From UBA1765 sp045615885 (GTDB lineage Bacteria; Fibrobacterota; Fibrobacteria; Fibrobacterales; Fibrobacteraceae), in NCBI GenBank assembly GCA_045615885.1, contig JAZLFR010000011.1, positions 1 through 64,000 on the forward strand: DNA of 64,000 nucleotides. Direction: 5' to 3'. Position 1 is the first letter of the stretch. The number at the start of each line of letters is the position of its first letter. The notes under the pieces were generated by a model. It was not told where the DNA came from. It saw nothing but the letters and a program-made list of their open reading frames with translations, and searched no databases. Of this stretch, positions 49,709 to 58,174 are shown in pieces. The position numbers were made by a program, and so were the translations under genes.

Positions 49709-49737
49709 CCGCCTGTAAAACACGAGTTCACAGGCGG
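49709..49737 (-). repeat. Hairpin repeat, copy 2 (right flank of the accessory segment)
   Basis: CCGCCTGTAAAACACGAGTT then CACAGGCGG, 26 of 29 identical to 46239-46267. On the minus strand the hairpin is followed by TTTTGTGTT and would terminate the ppk transcript. Confidence 0.65.
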
Positions 49738-49759
49738 AAAGGAGGTCCTATTGAATGCT

Positions 49760-49798
49760 AGGCCCTTCGACTTCGCGGTGCTCCGCTCAGGGTGACAC
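49760..49798. repeat. REP-like palindromic element
   Basis: GGCCCTTCGACTTCGCGGTG followed by CTCCGCTCAGGGTGACA. The CCCTTCGA...TCAGGGTGACA form is known as a dispersed intergenic repeat in many bacteria. It lies between the 48574 gene and the end of ppk. Confidence 0.6.
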
Positions 49799-49826
49799 AA
49801 AGGAATGGAGCCGGGGAATCGCCCAA

Positions 49827-51857
49827 TTAGCCATTCGCTTCCTGAATAAAGACATCCTGGGCGCAAACGCGAGGGCCGTCACCGGCGACAGCGATGTACT
49901 TGCCGGTAGGAAGCATCATGCGTGCCTTGGTGTTGTCGGCCATCATCACATCTACGATGTGCTGCAGGCGCCTGACAATTTCAGGAGTCTTGATGGGAGT
50001 CAAGATTTCCACGCGGCATTCCGTATTGCGGGTCATCATGTCTGCAGAGCCGATGAAGTATTTGCGGCTTGCCTTCTTGCCGAAGATGTAGATGCGGGAA
50101 TGTTCCAGGAACTGTCCCACAATGCTACGCACATGAATGTTTTCTGTCAAGCCTTCGATTCCCGGCAGCAGGCAGCAAATACCGCGAATGATCAGTTCCA
50201 CCTGAACGCCGGCCTTGCTTGCTTCCACCAGTTTATTGATGACATCCACATCGGTCAGGGAATTCATCTTGATCAGAATAAATCCGTCGGCACCCTTGGC
50301 GATTTCACCATCCATTAAGTGCAGGATTCCCGACTTCAACCCCGTGGGCGCAACCAGCAGCTTCGAATACTTTCCATCCTGATTGCCAATGGAAACGTTC
50401 TTGAAAAACTCCATGGCATCCTTACCGATTTGAGGATCGGCGGTGATGTAGGAAAGATCCGTATAAAGCTTGCAGGTCTTTTCGTTATAATTGCCTGTTC
50501 CGATTTGAGTGATGTGCTGGATTTTTCCGCCAACTCGCTTTGTAATCAGGCAAATCTTGCTGTGAACCTTGTAGCCTTCAAGCCCATACAGCACGCGGCA
50601 TCCCGCATCTTCAAGGCGCTCCGACCAGTCGATATTATTCTGCTCGTCAAAGCGGGCGCGAAGTTCAATAAGCGTAGTCACCTCAACGCCATTTTCAGCG
50701 GCTCGGCAAAGGTAATCCACCAATTTGGCGCGACTTGCCAAACGGTAGATGGTAATCTTGATGGAAATGGTGTTGGAATCTTCCGCAGCTTCCTTTACCA
50801 ACTGCAGGAACGGATCCATTTTTTCGTACGGATAGAACAGCAGCAAATCCTTTGCAGCCACCTGCTTGCTGATAGGCAAATTCGTACTAATCGTTTTTGA
50901 ATCTGCAGGAGCAAAGGGATGGTAGGAAAGTTTCGTCACCAGTTCGCGAGGGAGCATATCTCCGAAGCTGTAAGGGAATTTCATCTTCAGCGGAGCAGAG
51001 GTAATGAAAATCTGCTTTTTGTCAGCATTCAATTTCTGCAGGATAAACTTTTCCAGATCGCTGTTCAAGGGCCTTACCGCTTCTACGCGGGTAATGGAAC
51101 TCAGGCGGCGTTTCTTGAGGATCGTTCTCATCTGGTTTCTAAAATCTTCAGAACCGTCAGACTCCTCGTCTGTCGTCAAGTCGCCATTGCGGGTGACGCA
51201 AACGATATTTCTATCGCTGATTTTGTACATGGAGAAAATGGTAGGCGCAAATTCAAGAATCAGGTCTTCCGTAAATACAAAGCGCTTGGAATCTTCTCCC
51301 GTAGGCATAATTTCGGGAAGTGTGGTGGGCACGGGCACAATGCCGATCCGGTTGGATTTTGCACCCTTCAGCGTCACGAAAATGTAGGGAATCTTCGTCT
51401 GCAGATTAGGCGTCGGGTGGCGCGCATCCACAATCTGCGGAGACAGCAGCGGCAAAACGGAATTATTGAAAACGCCAAACAGGAATTTCTTTTCCTGCTT
51501 GGAGCAATCCTTGTAATAGGAAAATTCAACACCGTTCTTTGCAAGTTCCTTATTCAGAAGCTCGAAAGTTTTATCCTTGCGCTTGTAAAGCCTTGCGGTT
51601 TCCTTAAAGATGGCATCCAGCTGTTCGCGGGGAGTCATCTTGCTCTTATTATCGCGCCAGTCCTTTTTCTCTGCGGCAAGTTCAAAAAGAATGCCCACGC
51701 GAATCATATAGAACTCGTCCAGATTCGATGTGAAAATTGATGCAAACTTCAAACGTTCCAGCAGAGGAACGGTTTCGTCGTTAGCCTCGTCCAACACGCG
51801 TTCGTTAAAGCGAAGCCAGGAAAGTTCGCGGTTTTGTGTGCAAGAAACTTGTTTCAT
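49827..51857 (-). CDS. ppk1: Polyphosphate kinase 1
   Basis: 676 residues. NRELSWLRFNERVLDEA opens the N domain. The catalytic His is in GYKVHSKICLI (about residue 433), HITQIGTGNYNEKTCKLYTD follows, and the second phospholipase-D-like His region is EHSRIYIFG. It reversibly makes polyphosphate from ATP. Directly after ppx in a phosphate-metabolism cluster. Confidence 0.95.
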   Translation of the reverse strand: MKQVSCTQNRELSWLRFNERVLDEANDETVPLLERLKFASIFTSNLDEFYMIRVGILFELAAEKKDWRDNKSKMTPREQLDAIFKETARLYKRKDKTFELLNKELAKNGVEFSYYKDCSKQEKKFLFGVFNNSVLPLLSPQIVDARHPTPNLQTKIPYIFVTLKGAKSNRIGIVPVPTTLPEIMPTGEDSKRFVFTEDLILEFAPTIFSMYKISDRNIVCVTRNGDLTTDEESDGSEDFRNQMRTILKKRRLSSITRVEAVRPLNSDLEKFILQKLNADKKQIFITSAPLKMKFPYSFGDMLPRELVTKLSYHPFAPADSKTISTNLPISKQVAAKDLLLFYPYEKMDPFLQLVKEAAEDSNTISIKITIYRLASRAKLVDYLCRAAENGVEVTTLIELRARFDEQNNIDWSERLEDAGCRVLYGLEGYKVHSKICLITKRVGGKIQHITQIGTGNYNEKTCKLYTDLSYITADPQIGKDAMEFFKNVSIGNQDGKYSKLLVAPTGLKSGILHLMDGEIAKGADGFILIKMNSLTDVDVINKLVEASKAGVQVELIIRGICCLLPGIEGLTENIHVRSIVGQFLEHSRIYIFGKKASRKYFIGSADMMTRNTECRVEILTPIKTPEIVRRLQHIVDVMMADNTKARMMLPTGKYIAVAGDGPRVCAQDVFIQEANG

Positions 51858-51864
51858 AATTTAC

Positions 51865-52761
51865 CTATTTGTTTAGTTGTGATAGGAAATAACCTTCGCG
51901 AATTCCATACTTGCTAATGATCAGTTTTTTGCTCTTGAAGTACTTAGCGATGGTCTTGAGAATAATCATGCCGGGAATTAGTGTGTGAATTCGGTGGGGA
52001 GCCACCTTCAAAATGATGTCCAGGTATTCCTTCTTTTCGGCACGGAACTGTTGCAAAATATCCTTGAGATTTTCGTAAGACATTTCATTTTCAGATTCGC
52101 CATAAATCGTCTGATAAATTTTGCCCGCATTGCGCACACTGCCGCCCACGCAAACGATTGGAAGCTTATTGGCGGAATCAGGCAAGTCCACCACATCCAT
52201 GGCTTCCAAAATATCCCGCTTAATTCGTTCCTGCTCAATCCGCGTGGGAATGACACGGCTCACATAACGCTCATAGCAACTCAATGAGCCCAAGGGAAAG
52301 GAATACGCCTTCACCAAATTTTCATTCTTAAAATAGACCAATTCCGTACTGGCTCCGCCGATATCCACCAGCAGACCGCTTTTCAACCCCAGATTGCTGC
52401 GAGCCCCCTCGAAACTCAGCTTCGCCTCTTCGCTGCCGCGCAAAACCTTGACACTGAGGCCAGTCTCTTTTCGAATACGCTTGACAATTTGCTCCCTGTT
52501 TTTTACGAGGCGCAAACTCGCAGTCGCAAAAGGCAACACCTTCGTTACCTTCAGCGGTTCATAAACAGCCTTGAAACTTTCAAGAACGGCAATCAGTTTC
52601 TTGATTCCGTCTTCGCACAAATCGCCTTTTTTATCTACATAGGAAGCAAGGCCCGCCACACTACGCTTTTTGGCAACTAAAGAAAAACCGACATCCGTGA
52701 CCTTATAGACACAGAGCCGGATTGTATTGGAGCCGATATCTATAATAGCGTATTTTTTCAT
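51865..52761 (-). CDS. ppx: Ppx/GppA family exopolyphosphatase
   Basis: 298 residues, the short form. ASKHA-fold phosphate loop IIDIGSNTIRLCVY, then LLVDIGGASTELVYF and IVCVGGSVRNAGKIY. It removes terminal phosphate from polyphosphate or converts pppGpp. Encoded 8 bases before ppk1, so synthesis and breakdown of polyphosphate share one transcript. A candidate Pho box lies just upstream. Confidence 0.9.
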   Translation of the reverse strand: MKKYAIIDIGSNTIRLCVYKVTDVGFSLVAKKRSVAGLASYVDKKGDLCEDGIKKLIAVLESFKAVYEPLKVTKVLPFATASLRLVKNREQIVKRIRKETGLSVKVLRGSEEAKLSFEGARSNLGLKSGLLVDIGGASTELVYFKNENLVKAYSFPLGSLSCYERYVSRVIPTRIEQERIKRDILEAMDVVDLPDSANKLPIVCVGGSVRNAGKIYQTIYGESENEMSYENLKDILQQFRAEKKEYLDIILKVAPHRIHTLIPGMIILKTIAKYFKSKKLIISKYGIREGYFLSQLNK

Positions 52762-52773
52762 AGTACGCTATAT

Positions 52774-52791
52774 TTAAAAACGCTCTGTAAA
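52774..52791 (-). promoter_or_regulatory. Candidate Pho box before ppx
   Basis: Minus strand TTTACAGAGCGTTTTTAA, two T-rich half-sites 11 bases apart, 13 bases before the ppx start. It matches the element before the pst remnant at 14 of 18 positions. The region may serve as promoter as well as phoR 3' end. Confidence 0.4.
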
Positions 52792-52832
52792 ATGCACCCG
52801 GGCAAACGGGTAAAGTCAAGGTAAAATGCTCC

Positions 52833-54200
52833 CTAGAATTCTACTGTCACCTCGGTACCGGAACCAACGATAGATTTCAAGTGGATTTTTGCGTCATGCA
52901 CTTCGGCGATGTGCTTTACGATGGAAAGCCCGAGGCCAGTGCCCCCTGTTTCCTTGGAGCGGCTCTTATCTACGCGATAGAAGCGTTCAAAAACGCGGGA
53001 CTGGCATTCTTCTGGAATACCGATGCCGTTGTCCTTCACCGAGATACTACGGCCTAATACAAGGAGCGTCACCCTGCCGCCAATCTCAGTGTAGCGAATT
53101 GCATTATCGACAAGGTTATAAACCATCTCGAAAATCAGCTTTCCATTGCCCTTGATTTCTACAGAGGGATCCCCGTCAACAGACAACAAAATATTTTTCT
53201 TGTTGGCGTTCAGCGTCAATTCTTCAATACATTGGGTGGCCGTTTCCCACAAGCCTATAGTTTCTTTCAAATCCATGGTGCCATGGCCCGGTTCATCCAA
53301 TTTCGAAAGGGTCATGATGTCATTCGCAATGTTCAGCAGGCGCCCCGCTTCCTTATGGATTTTAGAAGCAAATCCCTTCACATCTTCCGGCTTTGCAATT
53401 CCATTTTCAATAAGCTCTGCATAGCCCGAAATCGAAGTCAGCGGAGTCTTCAACTCATGGGACGCGTTAGCCGTAAACTCATCCTTCATGCGGGCCGTTT
53501 TTTCCTTTTCCTTAGAAAGGAGTTCCACGGTCACCTGCAATTCGCGATTCTGTTTCTGGATAGTTTTTACCAACGGAGCAATTTCTTTATAGGTTCCCTC
53601 GTCATCTAGAATTTCTGGAGTTCCAATGTTTTCTGCAAGCTTCTGGATCGGCCTAACAAAAGCCTTGCTAAGACCAAAGGCAATCAGAATGGAAAGGACC
53701 ACAATGGCAAACAGAAGCGCTAGCAGATAAGGCGTAGTTGCAGAAAAAATCTTCTGCAGGCTGGTTTGGCGGGTCCCCAGGCGAAGAATTTTTCCGTCAG
53801 AAAGTTTCTTCGCATAAAAGAAAACCTTTGCATCCAAAGTAATGGAATAGCGCAAGTTTTCACCAAAGCCTTTTTGCAATGCATCGGCAATTTCCGGGCG
53901 ATCCTTATGGTTATCCATCTTGCCAGCAACAGCGTCGCTTTCATAAAGCACCGCACCATCGGCATCGATCAAGGTAATGCGCAAGTTTTCACTATCAAAG
54001 TTTTCCAGATTAAAGCCCGGAGCTCCGGCTGAATCTGCCACCATGCCATAGGCCTGCTCAATCAAACGGGATTCTTCTCGCAAATGACTGCGAAGCTGTT
54101 CCGTCATTTCACCTTCAAAAACCTGGGATGTAAAATACACCGCAAAGAGGGCTGCCAAAACGCCTACATAAATGAGGCTTAAACGAATACGATTCTTCAT
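52833..54200 (-). CDS. phoR: Phosphate sensor histidine kinase PhoR
   Basis: 455 residues. Two membrane helices (8-25 and about 150-172) enclose an extracytoplasmic sensor loop; a HAMP-like region follows, then the phosphoacceptor box FTANASHELKTPLTSISGYA (His about 247) and the ATPase boxes KLIFEMVYNLVDNAIRYTE, VKDNGIGIP and GGTGLGLSIVKH. It phosphorylates PhoB under phosphate limitation. The sensor loop is longer than in enteric PhoR and resembles Bacillus-type kinases. Directly after phoB, sharing one base of overlap. Confidence 0.92.
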   Translation of the reverse strand: MKNRIRLSLIYVGVLAALFAVYFTSQVFEGEMTEQLRSHLREESRLIEQAYGMVADSAGAPGFNLENFDSENLRITLIDADGAVLYESDAVAGKMDNHKDRPEIADALQKGFGENLRYSITLDAKVFFYAKKLSDGKILRLGTRQTSLQKIFSATTPYLLALLFAIVVLSILIAFGLSKAFVRPIQKLAENIGTPEILDDEGTYKEIAPLVKTIQKQNRELQVTVELLSKEKEKTARMKDEFTANASHELKTPLTSISGYAELIENGIAKPEDVKGFASKIHKEAGRLLNIANDIMTLSKLDEPGHGTMDLKETIGLWETATQCIEELTLNANKKNILLSVDGDPSVEIKGNGKLIFEMVYNLVDNAIRYTEIGGRVTLLVLGRSISVKDNGIGIPEECQSRVFERFYRVDKSRSKETGGTGLGLSIVKHIAEVHDAKIHLKSIVGSGTEVTVEF

Positions 54201-54883
54201 TAGCCGCCTACCGCCTTGTATCCAACATTTCGAACAGTCTGGATAATATTTCCCTGTTCCCCAAGCTTTTGGCGAAGCGTCTTGATATGCATATCCACGG
54301 TGCGGGTATCCATATCAAAATCAATGCCCCAAATTTTTTCAAGAATCTGCTGGCGTGAATACACGAGTCCCGGATGAGTCATCAGAAGTTTCAGCAGTTC
54401 AAATTCCTTATAAGTAAGTTCTACGGCATTCTCCGCCGACATTACGATATGACGTTCATCATCCAGCCGAACGCAGCCCACTTCCAAAATTTTCGTAGCA
54501 GATTCGGGCTCCACATGGGCACCGCTGCGGCGCAGCATCGCCTTTACGCGAGAAATGAATTCCAGAATACCAAAGGGCTTTGCAATGTAATCGTCAGCAC
54601 CCAAATCCAGTCCCTTCACCTTGTCAAGTTCCGTACTCTTTGCAGTTAGCATGATGACAGGAACATTGGCGGTTCGAGCCTGAGCTCGCAGGCGCTTCAA
54701 AATGCTGAGGCCGTCTTCACCGGGGAGCATAATGTCCAAAATGAACAGCTCCGGCAAAATAGTTTTCAAGGATTCATCCATGGACTTGGCGCAGTCAAAA
54801 GCAGTCACTTCAAAGCCGCTACTCTGGAGGGCGTAAGATTCCATGGCCCTAATTTCAGCATCATCTTCTACAATAAAAATCAT
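54200..54883 (-). CDS. phoB: Phosphate response regulator PhoB
   Basis: 227 residues. The receiver has the acidic VEDDAE, the phospho-acceptor LFILDIMLPGEDG (Asp50) and LTAKSTE; the OmpR-type winged helix has VELTYKEFELLKLLM and DTRTVDMHIKTLRQKL. It activates phosphate starvation genes; the cluster around it is the likely regulon. Its start lies 54 bases after the PiT gene. Confidence 0.93.
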   Translation of the reverse strand: MIFIVEDDAEIRAMESYALQSSGFEVTAFDCAKSMDESLKTILPELFILDIMLPGEDGLSILKRLRAQARTANVPVIMLTAKSTELDKVKGLDLGADDYIAKPFGILEFISRVKAMLRRSGAHVEPESATKILEVGCVRLDDERHIVMSAENAVELTYKEFELLKLLMTHPGLVYSRQQILEKIWGIDFDMDTRTVDMHIKTLRQKLGEQGNIIQTVRNVGYKAVGG

Positions 54884-54937
54884 ATTCCCAAATCTCTACT
54901 TATAAAGTATAAATCCACGCAACAGGCAGCAAACCGC

Positions 54938-57223
54938 TTAAACCATTTCACCAGGTTTTTCGGTAAGAAATTTACGGCTGGCTTTCAAAATGGAATTTAT
55001 GGAGTCAAGCAAGCCGCGAGATTCATACAGAATGGTAAGGTAAAGCATCTGTGCCCGAACGCTGCGAGGTTTTACGCCAGAGCCTGCTTCGGAATTTTCA
55101 TAGGAACCTTCCGCAAGCAATTCATTTTTGCGGATGCTCTTGATCTTATTGCTTACAGAGATGATTCTATTCCGCAATTCATCGTAATTTTCATAACTGC
55201 GATCAGCAATCATTTGAGCCACATCGACCATGACATTTTCCATATCCTGCACCAGGCGCAGCAAGGTCTTTCGCTTATCTTCAGAAATAGGCGTAAAGTT
55301 ATTGTCTACATGGTTTCGGCAAGGAATGCTGATCTGCTCCAGGCTGAATACGGAATCGCCCATAAAATCATTTGCCTGATAGAGGAAGAAGTTCTTGAGA
55401 ATCAAATCTTCCGCCTTGATCTTCTTTCTGCACAAAGTTCCCTGACGGCGAACGCGTTCAATGTGCTTCTTGAGAATTTTAATCTGCTTGCGAACAGAAC
55501 GCAACTTGCCCATGTCCTCACGCAAAACGCCCTTGATAATCTGCCCGTAGCAATACGATTCCCAGTGGATGATTTCGCTCCATTCCTGCTGATTGTGGAC
55601 CTGTATCAACGGGAACACATCGGTTTCCGGAGCCGCGTTCAATATGCGTTCAAAGCGTTCTTCGCTCTCATTTTTATGGGAAGATTCCTTCTTGAGGAAG
55701 TTGGAACGAATCAAGAGGAAAATCACTATGGCGAACATGATGAACTTGGCAGGGAATCCACCATAGTAAAGCACCAGGGCAATGACAAAGCTGCTGGCAA
55801 AAGCTGCAAAGGCAGTCAGAAACCATCCGCCAATCACAGAAAGTACGCCAGTAATGCGGTACACGGCAGTTTCCCTACTCCAGGCCTTATCGGCAAGTGA
55901 CGTTCCCATGGCCACCATGAAGGTCACGTAAGTCGTGGAAAGCGGCAACTTCAAAGATGTTCCCAAGGCAATGAGGGAACTAGCAAGCATCAGGTTCACA
56001 CTGGCGCGCAAAAGGTCAAATGCGGCTCCGTCTTCCTCCAAAACGATATCGTTGGTGTTGAATCGCCTATCGATGGCATCAGAAATGTTCTTCGGCATGC
56101 GACCGGCAATAAATTTCGCTACGGCATGGGAGGCACGCACCAACGCACGGGCGACCGGGTTCGTACCGAAAATTTCATCCGTAGAACTCTGGGAAGCAAG
56201 CGCCACAGAAGTCTGCACCACCTTATGGGATTTCTTGGAAGTAGTCAAGGCTACGACCATCACAATGCCCGCAATCATCAGCAAGTACCACTGGCCAGGC
56301 TCCGGCTGCACCAAAAAGCCCATCATGTATTCGCTCGGGTTACCGCTATCAGCCATCAAATGCTGAATGGAAGAAAGGCCTGTCAGAGGAACGCCAACAA
56401 AGTTTACCAAGTCGTTACCTGCAAAAGCAAGTGCCAAGGAGAAGGTTCCAAAGCCAATAATCATCTTCAGCACATTGATTTTCAAGGCATGCAGAATATG
56501 GCACAAGATAAAGAAACCAACAAACATTCCGGCCAGGAGCAGCCCTTCGTTTGACGAAATGAACTGCTTGTATTCCGCCCCCACAAAACTCATGTTCTTG
56601 AGGCCCTTAATCAAAATGAAGTAGAAAATGGAGGTCATGGAAACGCCTCCGAACACGCCAACAAAGTAACGCAAATTTTTCTTATAGCCGAAGGTAAAAA
56701 TCAATCGGGTCACATACTGCACCAGGGCGCCCACCGTAAACGCAATGGCCACCGACACAAAAATGCCCATGATTACAGACAGGGCCTTGCTGGTATTGAT
56801 CAGAGCGCCCAAAGAAAGAGTGTCGTTTCCAAGAATCTTGATGCTTGCGATGGCAACAGAAGCTCCCAGCAATTCAAACACCATGGAAACCGTGGTAGAA
56901 GTCGGCATTCCCAGGGAATTGAAAATATCCAGGAGAATCACGTCCGTCACCATCACCGCGGCAAATATCGAAAACAGCTCTGCAAAGGTGTAAAATTCCG
57001 GCTGAAAAATTCCATGGCGAGCAATGTCCATCATGCCGTTCGAAAAAGTGGCGCCGCAAAAAACGCCAACAGCGGCAAAAACCAGTAGGGTCCTAAACTT
57101 AAAGGCGCGGCTACCCACAGCAGAATTCAGGAAGTTCACCGCGTCGTTGGAAACTCCCACGAACAAATCAAAAATGGCAAGCATCAGAAGCATGCCAACC
57201 AGAATGATGTAAAAAGTCGTCAT
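54938..57223 (-). CDS. PiT-family inorganic phosphate transporter with a C-terminal PhoU-like domain
   Basis: 761 residues, much longer than the usual 400-530. The PHO4 repeats are clear: GVSNDAVNFLNSAVGSRAFK, AGNDLVNFVGVPLTG and LPLSTTYVTFMVAMGTSLAD. The last 220 residues (from about 540) are helical and cytoplasmic with ISVSNKIKSIRKNELLAEGS, in the style of PhoU or Pit-accessory (DUF47) domains. It is probably a sodium or proton phosphate symporter with built-in regulation. With the Pst system broken it is the only phosphate importer in the window. Confidence 0.88.
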   Translation of the reverse strand: MTTFYIILVGMLLMLAIFDLFVGVSNDAVNFLNSAVGSRAFKFRTLLVFAAVGVFCGATFSNGMMDIARHGIFQPEFYTFAELFSIFAAVMVTDVILLDIFNSLGMPTSTTVSMVFELLGASVAIASIKILGNDTLSLGALINTSKALSVIMGIFVSVAIAFTVGALVQYVTRLIFTFGYKKNLRYFVGVFGGVSMTSIFYFILIKGLKNMSFVGAEYKQFISSNEGLLLAGMFVGFFILCHILHALKINVLKMIIGFGTFSLALAFAGNDLVNFVGVPLTGLSSIQHLMADSGNPSEYMMGFLVQPEPGQWYLLMIAGIVMVVALTTSKKSHKVVQTSVALASQSSTDEIFGTNPVARALVRASHAVAKFIAGRMPKNISDAIDRRFNTNDIVLEEDGAAFDLLRASVNLMLASSLIALGTSLKLPLSTTYVTFMVAMGTSLADKAWSRETAVYRITGVLSVIGGWFLTAFAAFASSFVIALVLYYGGFPAKFIMFAIVIFLLIRSNFLKKESSHKNESEERFERILNAAPETDVFPLIQVHNQQEWSEIIHWESYCYGQIIKGVLREDMGKLRSVRKQIKILKKHIERVRRQGTLCRKKIKAEDLILKNFFLYQANDFMGDSVFSLEQISIPCRNHVDNNFTPISEDKRKTLLRLVQDMENVMVDVAQMIADRSYENYDELRNRIISVSNKIKSIRKNELLAEGSYENSEAGSGVKPRSVRAQMLYLTILYESRGLLDSINSILKASRKFLTEKPGEMV

Positions 57224-57309
57224 ATTGTACCTCGGAACTTATACCAGCCCTTATTCGAGCTCTTTTCCGTGGCTTAAGGTAAAAAGCCCCGAGACACACC
57301 GCAAGGCCG

Positions 57310-57358
57310 ATTTTAGCGGCTTTGCAAAGGTTTTATTTCGACTTTACATGGATTTTAC
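57310..57358 (-). promoter_or_regulatory. Candidate Pho box and promoter of the PiT gene
   Basis: Three T-rich half-sites at 57332, 57343 and 57354 (TTTAT, TTTAC, TTTAC on the plus strand) have an exact 11-bp period. On the minus strand a TAAAAT -10 lies at 57310-57315, 16 bases further on, the distance expected for a PhoB-type promoter. The half-sites are on the other strand than in the pst and ppx elements, which lowers confidence. A second leftward -10-like TATACT lies at 57377-57382. Confidence 0.35.
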
Positions 57359-57553
57359 TTTGGAAGGGAATTGCAAAGTATAGCATAGCCAAATTTGCAC
57401 CCAAAAGCCAATATCGCAAAAAAAATGCTCAATAAAAATAAGCCTTTTATAAAATTTTTATTGCAAATGAACCAACGCCAACATTTTTATATACTTTGAG
57501 GGTGGAATTTGCCGAAATCCGGCATAAAACAAAAAAAATAAAAGGAAATCACT

Positions 57554-58093
57554 ATGGCAGAATTGAAGGGAACAAAGACCGAAGCAAACTTGATGGCCGC
57601 TTTCGCGGGTGAATCCCAGGCCCGCAACAAATACACCTACTACGCCTCCAAGGCCAAGAAAGACGGCTACGAACAGATTGCTGCCTTGTTCGAAGAAACC
57701 GCCAACCAGGAAAAGGAACACGCAAAAATGTGGTTCAAGCTGCTCACAGGCGGCGTAGGCACTACAGAAGAAAACCTTGCCGCTGCTGCCGGTGGCGAAA
57801 ACGAAGAATGGACCGACATGTACCCGCGCATGGCCGAAGAGGCCCGTGCAGAAGGCTTCGACCGCATTGCAAAGCTCTTCGAAATGGTTGCCGCCGTTGA
57901 AAAGGAACACGAAGAACGCTACAAGAAGATGCTCAACAACATCAAGGAAGGCATCGTGTTCAGCCGCGATGGCGACTGCATTTGGCAGTGCCGCAACTGC
58001 GGCCATATCCACATCGGCAAGCAGGCTCCGGCAGCTTGCCCGGTTTGCGCCCACCCACAGGCCTACTTCCAGCTCAAGGCCGAAAACTATTAA
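57554..58093 (+). CDS. rbr: Rubrerythrin
   Basis: 179 residues. The diiron four-helix bundle has AFAGESQARNKYTYYA and EETANQEKEHAKMW (ExxH), then MVAAVEKEHEERYKKML with the second ExxH; the C-terminal rubredoxin-like site is CRNCGHI ... CPVCAHPQAYF. It reduces hydrogen peroxide in anaerobes. A single-gene transcript with AAAGGAAATC before the start and a strong terminator after it. Confidence 0.95.
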   Translation: MAELKGTKTEANLMAAFAGESQARNKYTYYASKAKKDGYEQIAALFEETANQEKEHAKMWFKLLTGGVGTTEENLAAAAGGENEEWTDMYPRMAEEARAEGFDRIAKLFEMVAAVEKEHEERYKKMLNNIKEGIVFSRDGDCIWQCRNCGHIHIGKQAPAACPVCAHPQAYFQLKAENY

Positions 58094-58129
58094 TCGGCAG
58101 CATACGCTGACTGCAGATTTGCAAACAGA

Positions 58130-58158
58130 AACGGCACCGCTCTGCGGTGCCGTTTTCT
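58130..58158. terminator. Bidirectional terminator between rbr and the lipoprotein gene
   Basis: AACGGCACCGC (58130-58140), loop TCT, GCGGTGCCGTT (58144-58154), followed by TTTCTCTT on the plus strand and AAAC-preceded on the other. It serves the convergent genes on both sides. Confidence 0.85.
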
Positions 58159-58174
58159 CTTCCTAAAATCTGCT

